A stretch of 40,235 bases of DNA from Chitinophagaceae bacterium (GTDB lineage Bacteria > Bacteroidota > Bacteroidia > Chitinophagales > Chitinophagaceae). The stretch spans positions 1 through 40,235 of the forward strand of contig JAHEZD010000054.1 in NCBI GenBank assembly GCA_023251255.1, in the 5' to 3' direction. Shown here one piece after another: positions 33,927 to 40,235 of this stretch. The first letter of the stretch is position 1. Every line of letters starts with the position of its first letter. The position numbers and the translations under genes are program-made. The notes beneath the pieces were generated by a model. That model was not told the origin of the DNA and did not search any database. It saw only the letters and a program-made list of their open reading frames with translations.

Positions 33927-35213
33927 TTATGTTATTGGCAATAGGGGGAACTGGCCCAATAAAACATTCTGTACATCGGCTGGCTGGAGCACGAACCAGT
34001 TCTGCAGGATACTTGCATATACCGAGCGGAAATCATGCTGCATGGGCACATTATCGTTTACAGTAGCCGTTGCGGGAATGATGGGATTGGTACCTATTAG
34101 GCCACTCTTGACATTGTGGCCAAAATAGAACAAGGGAGCTGCTGCTCCGTGGTCAGTACCACCGCTGGCATTGCTCTTGATCCTCCTACCAAATTCGGAA
34201 AAAGTCATGCCCATTACCCTGTCTGCCACATTAAGGTATTGCAAATCGTCCATAAAAGCATTGATGCCTTCGGAGACTTTCTGCCAGAGCTTGGCATGAT
34301 TACCGGTTGTACGGTCTGCATCTTCAACCTGCTTGGCATGTGTATCGAAACTGCCAATGTTTACCATGTACACTTTTGTTTTCAGCCCTCCTGCGATGAG
34401 CCTTGCTACAATCTTCAATTGATCGGACAAACTGTTCTTCCCCTGTGCAGGGTATTTGTCGCTCTGTTTGGTGACTTTGAGCGCAGCTTTCTTGATAACA
34501 CTAGCGTACTGATCTGTTTTAATGCCCATTTCCTCAATATAATCCAATTGTTCGCCCCAACGGGTGGGACTGTCCACGTTTACCTTCCCTTCAATTAAAT
34601 TATAGAAGCTATTGGGATTGCTAATGGCCAGTCCCATGGTGAAAGCTGGTCCCTGGAAGGTGGTTGACACCACGGACCCCACCTGTATGGCCAAGGGATC
34701 GGGCATGGCCTTATTAGGATAGTTGTTGGGAAATTCGGGATAGAGGTTATTGAGGTACCTGCCTGCCCATCCTGTGTTCACAATCTTATCGCTATCGCTG
34801 GAGGTCATCCAAATATCCGTTGCCCTGAAATGCGAGAAATTCGGTTTGGGATAACTTACGCTTTGTACAATACCCAACTTACCATCATTGAACAGGGCAT
34901 GCATTTCCTTTAGCGCAGGGTGCAGTGCGGTGCCATCAAAACCATTTAGTTTGAGCAATTTATCTTGGGGCAAACCTATGTTTGGCCTTGCTGCTATATA
35001 ATTGCTGTATTGGTCAAAAGGGACAACCGTGTTTAGGCCATCATTGCCTCCAGCCAATTGGATGATCACGAGCACACGGTCGTCATTCATGTAACCGTTC
35101 AGGGCACTGACCAAGGGTGTACCTGCCAATGCCTTCAAGGATATGCCATTTAGAAAAGATGGGAGAACAATGCCGCCCAAGGCTGCTTTCTTTAAGAATT
35201 CCTTCCTGTTCAT
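33927..35213 (-). CDS. DUF1501 family exported protein
   Basis: This 428-residue protein starts with a Tat-like signal, MNRKEFLKKAALGGIVLPSF (RK in place of the usual RR), and continues with RVLVIIQLAGGNDGLNTVVP, IWMTSSDSD and MTFSEFGRRIKSNASGGTDHGAAAP. This is the DUF1501 layout, which is distantly related to alkaline phosphatase/sulfatase-fold proteins. It lies 192 bases downstream of the DUF1800 gene on the same strand, the pairing normally seen in Bacteroidota and Planctomycetota. The biochemical function is not established to my knowledge. A pair of TCGACAAGCTCA-type repeats lies in the gap between the two genes. Confidence 0.9.
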   Translation of the reverse strand: MNRKEFLKKAALGGIVLPSFLNGISLKALAGTPLVSALNGYMNDDRVLVIIQLAGGNDGLNTVVPFDQYSNYIAARPNIGLPQDKLLKLNGFDGTALHPALKEMHALFNDGKLGIVQSVSYPKPNFSHFRATDIWMTSSDSDKIVNTGWAGRYLNNLYPEFPNNYPNKAMPDPLAIQVGSVVSTTFQGPAFTMGLAISNPNSFYNLIEGKVNVDSPTRWGEQLDYIEEMGIKTDQYASVIKKAALKVTKQSDKYPAQGKNSLSDQLKIVARLIAGGLKTKVYMVNIGSFDTHAKQVEDADRTTGNHAKLWQKVSEGINAFMDDLQYLNVADRVMGMTFSEFGRRIKSNASGGTDHGAAAPLFYFGHNVKSGLIGTNPIIPATATVNDNVPMQHDFRSVYASILQNWFVLQPADVQNVLLGQFPLLPIT

Positions 35214-35282
35214 GGTATAATTTTTAGTAGGTTAGCATTTGTTGTTACGTTTTATTCAACCGATTTGCAATTAATTTAAACC

Positions 35283-35363
35283 GCCTTCGACAGTGGTTCG
35301 ACAAGCTCAGTATAATAGTGCTCTGACATCTAACAGATGCCTTCAATAAGCTCAGGCTGCCAG
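35283..35363. repeat. Two tandem copies of the TCGACAAGCTCAG-type repeat core
   Basis: GCCTTCGACAGTGGTTCGACAAGCTCAG (35283-35310) and GCCTTCAATAAGCTCAGGCTGCC (35339-35361) are two variants of the repeat found at 1352-1415, in the same orientation about 55 bases apart. They lie between the DUF1800 and DUF1501 genes. Confidence 0.7.
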
Positions 35364-35405
35364 CAATCAACCACTAGAATAACAAATTTAATTCAATACC
35401 CATCC

Positions 35406-37025
35406 TCAACACAATTGGTACTGTGGCAGGTTCATCAGGTATTGGTACAGTTTTTTGAGCTTATTGGTAACATCTTTTTTATTTGCCGCATCATCGGGGT
35501 TATTGGACAGCTTGTTCCAGGCATCGGTCCAGTAATGGTCGCTCATCATTCCTTGCAGGCCAGACAGCAAGATCCCTTCCTTCAAATATTTTTTCTCCTT
35601 ATCAGGAAGGTCCATCATGTACATCAATTTGACACTGTCACTTACCAGTGCATCCGGGTCTCCAGCATTGGGCAATGATTGGGCAAACTGCACGGGGTCT
35701 ACCATTATTTTTTTTTCGGCCCTCGCAAAGCCACCGTTGATAATCATCTTGTCCGTAAAAATATTGCGTTTGGGAAGGGTGTCGCTATTGATCCATATTT
35801 TGTCGTACTGCGGCTCCTGGTAATAAGCTGGCCAGCCAGCCACATTGGGCGGGTCGCCAATGTTCTGCTGCATCTGCGATGCCTGCGTTTGCAGTGTAAG
35901 CCAGAAGCCATACTGGTTCACATAGTCTGTTGCATCGGGCAGGTTCACTTCAAATTCACGGCAAAGGCCCACGGTAAAATCAATAGGGCTCTTGATAATG
36001 CAGCCACGGTTGGCGGTATCAAAAAAATGCTGGCTGCTCAACAGTTCCTTGAGCACAGGCTTTATTTCATAATTGTTTTTTCTGAAGGTTCTTGCCAGGG
36101 GTTCAATAATGTTCTTTTCTGTTTGTCCATCAATACTATGGTAAACAAAAAAACGGTAGAGCTTGCGGCAGATAAATTTGGACACTTCTTCCTGGGCAAA
36201 AATCATATTGAGCATTTCATCGACTTCCTGTTCGCCCTCCTTCCCCTTTTTCCCCTTGATAATGGTATTTCCATAAAATGCGGAGAACTGCTTGTCCGTA
36301 TCATCGTGCCTGCCTGCATCAAATATGCCATGTGCATCTGCCAGTACCTTGTTCTCTATGCGTATTCCGGTCAATACCCTTGCAGCAGCCTTGACATCCG
36401 CTTCGGTATAATGCGAACCGGGCCCCTTCCCCACAGTGAAAAGTTCCTGCAGTTCACGGCCATAGTTTTCATCCGGTGCCTTCTTCACATTATTGTAACC
36501 GTTGAGGTACTTGAGCATGGCGGGGTCATAGGTAACTGCTTTCACCATATCCCTGAAATTGCCCAGTGCGTACTGACGGAGGAGGACATTGTGCTTGTAG
36601 AGCCAAGTAGGATTGTCCACATTGTTCATTTCGGTGGAGAAATGGTTATGCCAGAAAAGTACCATCTTCTCCCTCAATGTCCGGCCCTGGTTGAGCATTA
36701 AACCAATCCACCAAGCTTTTAATGAATTCCTCCTCCTGCCACTGTTCATGCCGTTTTGTGTGGTGGCAGTGATCCATGTAGCGCCTAGCGGAATTTCCTC
36801 ATCTGTATAATTTGCATCATTGTAATTGTTGATAGGTGGTTGGGGAATGTCTTCCCATGCATCAACGAGTTCGTTGATTGATTTCTTCAAGGAAGCTTCC
36901 GAGAAATATTCCACATCCTGCTTCCTTGCGCCGAAAGTGGTACGCTTCAGCAGGTGTATTGCTTCATCTTTTGTCCATTTGCCTTTGTACAGTTTCAGGC
37001 CCGTACTTACAGAAGGTATGCTCAT
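35406..37025 (-). CDS. DUF1800 family protein
   Basis: This 539-residue protein carries the DUF1800 hallmarks: HLLKRTTFGAR near the N-terminus, LREKMVLFWHNHFST in the middle, YGRELQELFTVG with YTEADVKAAARVLTG, and GDPPNVAGWPAY near the end. The central region KFICRKLYRFFVYHSID is also typical. The family is widespread in Bacteroidota, usually next to DUF1501, and is probably exported or surface-associated. No catalytic activity has been assigned to it that I know of. No signal peptide is obvious at the annotated start. It is the first gene of a likely two-gene unit with DUF1501. Confidence 0.9.
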   Translation of the reverse strand: MSIPSVSTGLKLYKGKWTKDEAIHLLKRTTFGARKQDVEYFSEASLKKSINELVDAWEDIPQPPINNYNDANYTDEEIPLGATWITATTQNGMNSGRRRNSLKAWWIGLMLNQGRTLREKMVLFWHNHFSTEMNNVDNPTWLYKHNVLLRQYALGNFRDMVKAVTYDPAMLKYLNGYNNVKKAPDENYGRELQELFTVGKGPGSHYTEADVKAAARVLTGIRIENKVLADAHGIFDAGRHDDTDKQFSAFYGNTIIKGKKGKEGEQEVDEMLNMIFAQEEVSKFICRKLYRFFVYHSIDGQTEKNIIEPLARTFRKNNYEIKPVLKELLSSQHFFDTANRGCIIKSPIDFTVGLCREFEVNLPDATDYVNQYGFWLTLQTQASQMQQNIGDPPNVAGWPAYYQEPQYDKIWINSDTLPKRNIFTDKMIINGGFARAEKKIMVDPVQFAQSLPNAGDPDALVSDSVKLMYMMDLPDKEKKYLKEGILLSGLQGMMSDHYWTDAWNKLSNNPDDAANKKDVTNKLKKLYQYLMNLPQYQLC

Positions 37026-37174
37026 AGGTTTGTTTGATGGTTTATCACAGGTAACAATGTTATGCTAATTGGAGATTCAATTTATAAAGAAAAGTTTAAC
37101 GGGTTTGCACAAATCGGCAATAAATATTGAAGTGCAGGAAACGTTTTAAGGTACAAGCACGCCAATAAACATAA

Positions 37175-37204
37175 AAGGCCGATGTTATGGTAAACATCGG
37201 CCTT
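37175..37204 (-). terminator. Terminator after the glutamate dehydrogenase gene
   Basis: AAGGCCGATGTT (37175-37186) and AACATCGGCCTT (37193-37204) form a perfect 12-base stem with a six-base loop. On the minus strand it continues into TTATGTTTATT. It sits 22 bases after the stop at 37226. Confidence 0.9.
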
Positions 37205-37225
37205 GCAATAAAAACAATCAACCAG

Positions 37226-38644
37226 TTATGGAAAAATACCCAGTTCCCCGTAGCTTGTTGCCACTTTGTTGATGGCATTTACATAGGCTGCTGTACGCAT
37301 ATCGGGTATTTCAGGATTCGATTTCCAGATATCCATGATTTCCCTTGTAGCAGCAATCATGGTTTCTTCCAGCCCACTATGTACCAGGTCCACCTCATCA
37401 GGGCCATGCATGATGAACAACCTTTCCTTCTCGCTTACTTTCTTGCCGCTTAGGCCCTCCATTTGGGAGAGGATATGCGTGTTCATGTTTTCAGTGAAAC
37501 GCTTTTCCATCCTCCCGTAACGAACATGGCTCAGGTTCTTCAACCACTCAAAATAGGAAACGGTTACACCACCTGCATTCAGGTACATATCAGGCACCAC
37601 CAGTATTCCCCTTTCTGTAAATATATCATCTGCTTCAGGTGTTAAAGGCCCATTGGCAGCTTCACCAATGATCTTTGCCTTCACATTCCTTGCATTCGTT
37701 CCATTGATTACATTTTCCAAAGCGGCAGGAATCAGTATATCGCATTCCAGTTCCAATGCTTCCTCACTTTTGAAGATATTGGTTGCCCCCGGATAGTTCA
37801 GTACCGAACCATTCTTTTGCTTGAATTGGAACACTTCTTCTTCATTCAGCCCATCAGCACAGTAAATGGCTCCGTTATGCTCTGCAATGGCCACCACTTT
37901 GGCGCCATGCTCACGGAAGAACTTGGCACTATGGTAACCCACATTTCCCAGTCCCTGTACCACCACCGTTTTTCCTTCCACGCCAACAGAAAGTCCTTGC
38001 TTGGCCATGATATCCGGCATATTGCATACCTCACGGATACCGAAGAACACGCCCAGTCCAGTAGCTTCCTTGCGTCCACGCACACCACCCTGTGTAATGG
38101 GCTTGCCCGTAACGCAACCAGCAGCATCAATTTCCCCCGGTTTCAATGATTGGTAAGTATCCACTATCCAGGCCATTTCACGTTCACCGGTTCCGTAATC
38201 AGGGGCGGGAACATCAATGCCCGGGCCAATGAAGTTCTTCTTTACCAGTTCACTGGTATAACGGCGGGTAATCTTTTCCAGTTCATATACACTGTACTTT
38301 CGTGGGTTGATCTTGATCCCCCCCTTACCGCCACCAAATGGCACGTTCACAATGGCACACTTATACGTCATCAAGGAAGCCAATGCCATCACTTCGTCCT
38401 GGTTCACTTCATCACTGAAGCGGATACCGCCTTTGCAGGGGCTTTTGTGCTGGCTATGCTGCACACGGTAGGCCTCGATCACTTCAATGCGCCCATCGTC
38501 CATCTTCACGGGGAAACGCATACTGTAAATACTGTTGCATGCTTTTATCTGTTCCAGCAAACCCTTGTCCCACTTGGTAAATTTTGCTGCCTTATCAAAG
38601 CTCTTCTCAACACTCTGAAAAAAGCTGTACGGTTGATTTGACAT
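37226..38644 (-). CDS. Glutamate dehydrogenase (Glu/Leu/Phe/Val dehydrogenase family)
   Basis: This 472-residue protein has the substrate-binding segment KGGIRFSDEVNQDEVMALASLM, the catalytic-lysine motif VNVPFGGGKGGIKI and IGPGIDVPAPDYGTGEREMAW. The Rossmann fingerprint is VVVQGLGNVGYHSAKFF. This is the hexameric GDH arrangement and interconverts glutamate and 2-oxoglutarate plus ammonia. It is somewhat longer than the usual 420-450 residues, with an extra C-terminal region (SGKKVSEKERLFIMHG...). NAD versus NADP use cannot be settled from the motif alone. It lies downstream of the ccmC-ccmD pair on the same strand but is separated from it by 104 bases with a hairpin. Confidence 0.93.
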   Translation of the reverse strand: MSNQPYSFFQSVEKSFDKAAKFTKWDKGLLEQIKACNSIYSMRFPVKMDDGRIEVIEAYRVQHSQHKSPCKGGIRFSDEVNQDEVMALASLMTYKCAIVNVPFGGGKGGIKINPRKYSVYELEKITRRYTSELVKKNFIGPGIDVPAPDYGTGEREMAWIVDTYQSLKPGEIDAAGCVTGKPITQGGVRGRKEATGLGVFFGIREVCNMPDIMAKQGLSVGVEGKTVVVQGLGNVGYHSAKFFREHGAKVVAIAEHNGAIYCADGLNEEEVFQFKQKNGSVLNYPGATNIFKSEEALELECDILIPAALENVINGTNARNVKAKIIGEAANGPLTPEADDIFTERGILVVPDMYLNAGGVTVSYFEWLKNLSHVRYGRMEKRFTENMNTHILSQMEGLSGKKVSEKERLFIMHGPDEVDLVHSGLEETMIAATREIMDIWKSNPEIPDMRTAAYVNAINKVATSYGELGIFP

Positions 38645-38715
38645 AGTCTGTCTTTTTAGTTTTTAAATATGTATGAGCAATCGTTATAGCTATTTGAGGA
38701 AACGAGAATCGTGAA

Positions 38716-38740
38716 TCGCAAGTATGCATCGGGCTTGCGA
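38716..38740 (-). other. TCGCAAG/CTTGCGA hairpin between the CcmD-like and glutamate dehydrogenase genes
   Basis: TCGCAAG (38716-38722) pairs with CTTGCGA (38734-38740), and CTTGCG recurs at 38755-38760. It begins only 9 bases after the CcmD-like stop on the minus strand. Without a T tract it may be a repeat remnant or a leader element, not an intrinsic terminator. Confidence 0.4.
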
Positions 38741-38748
38741 ATACCGAT

Positions 38749-38964
38749 TTACGACTTGCGTTCCAACTTGGAAATCTTCTTATCCAAACTAACCAGGTAC
38801 AGGAACAATGCCACCACAATGGTTACCACCACCGCCATTACCACATAGATTTTCCCATTGCTACGCATGAAATCTTTGGGGTCGGGTACCCTATCTTCAG
38901 CGTTGGCCAATACGGTGAACATGGCCAGCACCAAGGTGAGGCCTGTTTGTTTTAGTTTATTCAT
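38749..38964 (-). CDS. CcmD-like small membrane protein
   Basis: This 71-residue protein has a short N-terminal hydrophobic stretch that may be a signal sequence (TLVLAMFTVLANA). A periplasmic linker and one strong membrane helix (IYVVMAVVVTIVVALFLYLVSL) follow, and then a charged KKISKLERK tail. This is the size and plan of the Bacteroidota CcmD family, which assists heme handling with CcmC. Its start overlaps the end of ccmC by eight bases, supporting translational coupling and a shared role in cytochrome c maturation. Confidence 0.78.
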   Translation of the reverse strand: MNKLKQTGLTLVLAMFTVLANAEDRVPDPKDFMRSNGKIYVVMAVVVTIVVALFLYLVSLDKKISKLERKS

Positions 38965-39637
38965 TGTTCAACTGCTTTTCTTTTAATAATGCTACCCTCA
39001 CCCTTAATGTAGCAATCCATACGCCCAATAAGGACCATCCAATAAAGGCTGGCACCATTACCATTTTCATGGCGGAGGTTGTATCGTTTGGATTGAGACC
39101 GGGATTGCCCTCACTGCCCAATCCGCCTGGGTGCAAGGATTCTACCAATCTTGGCAGTATCCAAATGGTTGGGAACAGCATAAAGAAGGCGAAGATGTTG
39201 TACACGGCTCCAATCCTTGCTTTCTTTTCATCATCGTTCAGGCTGCCACGTAGTACAAAGTAGGCACAGTAAATAAGTACCGCAATAGCCGCACCATTTT
39301 GTTTGGGGTCGCCACTCCAAGGTGAACCCCATTGGTAATTGGCCCATATGGACCCTGTGGCCAGCCCCATGAAACTGAATATCAGTCCGGTCCTTGCAAA
39401 TTCCAAACTGTAAATATCATAAGTTGAATTGGGCTTCCGCAAGTACAAAACAGCATACACAACAGAGGTGGAGAACAGGATCATCATCGAAATCCACATG
39501 GGAACGTGGAAGAAGAGGTTCCGGACAGAATGCTGCAGGCGGCCATCCAGTTTAGGAATATCAACCAAGAAACCCATGGTGCATACATACATCAGAATGA
39601 TAAAGGTCAATATCTTCCACCAAGGCTTACGAATCAT
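38957..39637 (-). CDS. ccmC: CcmC/CcsA-family heme-handling protein, cytochrome c biogenesis
   Basis: This 226-residue protein has six likely membrane helices. The tryptophan-rich periplasmic segment is NYQWGSPWSGDPKQNGAA, with a histidine before it (FFHVPMWIS) and another in the loop after (SLHPGGLG). These are the heme-contacting elements of the CcmC/CcsA heme-handling superfamily. It would deliver heme for covalent attachment to apocytochrome c at the periplasmic face. Where the family usually has a WxWDP-like sequence, this protein has WSGDP, so one aromatic position is glycine. It is translationally coupled to the CcmD-like gene and has a good promoter upstream. Confidence 0.88.
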   Translation of the reverse strand: MIRKPWWKILTFIILMYVCTMGFLVDIPKLDGRLQHSVRNLFFHVPMWISMMILFSTSVVYAVLYLRKPNSTYDIYSLEFARTGLIFSFMGLATGSIWANYQWGSPWSGDPKQNGAAIAVLIYCAYFVLRGSLNDDEKKARIGAVYNIFAFFMLFPTIWILPRLVESLHPGGLGSEGNPGLNPNDTTSAMKMVMVPAFIGWSLLGVWIATLRVRVALLKEKQLNNE

Positions 39638-39652
39638 ACGTTGATTTTACTA

Positions 39653-39697
39653 CCACTTGTTAGTGGGTGCAAATGTAGGGCAAAGGGCTTCAACAAA
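39653..39697 (-). promoter_or_regulatory. Promoter of the ccmC operon (TTTG ... TACATTTG) with adjacent hairpin
   Basis: On the minus strand TTTG (39697-39694) is followed after 16 bases by TACATTTG (39677-39670), an exact TAnnTTTG match. The same 16-base spacing is seen at 12789-12816. A small hairpin, CCACT/AGTGG (39653-39666), lies between it and the ccmC ATG at 39637. Confidence 0.65.
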
Positions 39698-39731
39698 ACA
39701 ATGGTTCATTAAAATTTTACAGGGAGTTAAA

Positions 39732-39825
39732 CTGCCATGCCAGGTCTGACCACCACAGTCGGGCCTCAGTAACCAATCAGTGAAAACCGGCAATCCGGGT
39801 TTCCCACAAAGCCCGACCGGGGCAG
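39732..39825. other. GC-rich nested dyad, candidate structured RNA or operator
   Basis: Three pairings are nested: CTGCC (39732-39736) with GGCAG (39821-39825), GTCGGGC (39758-39764) with GCCCGAC (39811-39817), and AAACCGG (39784-39790) with CCGGGTTT (39795-39802, one bulged G) around the loop CAAT. The stretch is clearly more GC-rich than the surrounding intergenic DNA. It lies between divergent genes, 56 bases before the ABC transporter ATG. I match it to no known riboswitch class. Confidence 0.45.
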
Positions 39826-39880
39826 CGGGACTTTATAAGAAATTATGTGCATTATTCAGTATAATGAACTTAATTAGCAC

Positions 39881-40235
39881 ATGCAAGAGCCATTGCTACA
39901 GATAAAGAACCTTTCCCTTGATTTTGTTACCGGCAATGCTATCACCAATGCTTTGCAGGATATCAATATAACGGTAAACCGTGGTGAAATAGTGGCCGTA
40001 GTGGGCGAAAGTGGTTCGGGCAAATCTGTTACCTCTTTGTCCATCCTGCAATTGCTGCCCTCCCCTCCTGCTGTTTATACAAAGGGTGAAATCCTGTTGA
40101 ACACGGGCGATAAGGTGATTGATATTTTACGGTTGCCCAAAGGGCAACTGCCCAGTATCCGTGGCAACAAAGTGGCCATGATATTCCAGGAGCCCATGAC
40201 TTCATTGAACCCTGTACTCACCTGTGGCACCCAGG
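39881..40235 (+). CDS. Oligopeptide/dipeptide ABC transporter ATP-binding protein, 5' part only
   Basis: The first 118 codons are present and the frame stays open to the window end. The N-terminus MQEPLLQIKNLSLDFVT is followed by the Walker A VVGESGSGKS at residues 40-49 and the Q-loop AMIFQEPMTSLNPVLT. The EPMTSLNP form after the Q-loop is characteristic of the DppD/OppD class, and the SPPAVYTKGEI segment fits too. It would power uptake of peptides or related solutes (nickel and some sugars are alternatives in this family). A large predicted dyad lies just upstream. The rest of the gene, including Walker B and any fused second ATPase, is outside the window. Confidence 0.9.
   Translation, partial: MQEPLLQIKNLSLDFVTGNAITNALQDINITVNRGEIVAVVGESGSGKSVTSLSILQLLPSPPAVYTKGEILLNTGDKVIDILRLPKGQLPSIRGNKVAMIFQEPMTSLNPVLTCGTQ

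Noticed and set aside
35679-36701. 340-residue plus-strand open frame
   Set aside because: It is antisense to the DUF1800 gene, which has clear family motifs; no motif is seen in the shadow.

Overview
The window looks like a chromosomal segment from a Bacteroidota bacterium, most likely of the Chitinophagaceae type. The family-level guess is weaker than the phylum-level one. The evidence is three large secreted proteins ending in type IX secretion (T9SS) C-terminal sorting domains, a DUF1800/DUF1501 gene pair, a CcmC plus CcmD-like pair, a glutaminyl-tRNA synthetase, lipoproteins with Bacteroidota-style lipoboxes, few Shine-Dalgarno sites, and several TAnnTTTG-type -7 promoter boxes about 20 bases before start codons. 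Dispersed intergenic repeats with a TCGACAAGCTCA core also fit this phylum.

Layout. 1-3026 (minus): surface-glycan cluster of three GT2 glycosyltransferases (one cut by the window edge) and a SAM methyltransferase, interrupted by an inverted repeat. 3439-5475 (minus): secreted SBBP beta-propeller protein with a T9SS tail. 5609-7237 (plus): biotin-dependent acyl-CoA carboxylase beta subunit. 7344-9655 (plus): two tandem paralogous jelly-roll lipoproteins and a YiiX-like papain-fold lipoprotein. 9743-10893 (plus): RNase HI and a Dph6-like ATP pyrophosphatase. 11433-12701: NupG-type nucleoside transporter. 12858-19650: two T9SS proteases of different catalytic classes (M43 metalloprotease, S8 serine protease) sharing the same C-terminal modules. 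19866-21521: MqnE of the futalosine menaquinone pathway and a small secreted unknown. 21514-24751 (minus): tilS and glnS. 24752-27569: repeat-rich intergenic DNA, a membrane protein of unknown function, a striking CAACAAT-rich intergenic region and a second unknown gene. 27664-30534 (minus): S9 peptidase, divergent from a SixA-like histidine phosphatase. 31242-33767 (minus): deoxynucleoside kinase, trpS and a 1-Cys peroxiredoxin. 33927-37025 (minus): DUF1501 and DUF1800 proteins. 37226-39637 (minus): glutamate dehydrogenase, a CcmD-like protein and CcmC. 39881-end (plus): start of an oligopeptide-type ABC transporter ATPase.

Functional picture. Much of the window is housekeeping (translation, tRNA modification, nucleoside salvage, quinone and cytochrome biogenesis) mixed with secreted protein degradation. 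Four genes (7344, 8087, 12858, 17083) carry cleaved-adhesin / choice-of-anchor-J type jelly-roll domains. I found no defence island, prophage, transposase, CRISPR array, rRNA or tRNA. The least explained signals are in non-coding DNA: the CAACAAT/ATTGTTG cluster (26548-26695), a GC-rich nested dyad before the ABC transporter (39732-39825), a three-unit palindrome series (25098-25228), a diverged repeat pair (19665-19772 and 25261-25373), and a REP-like element apparently carrying a second element inside it (22919-22961).
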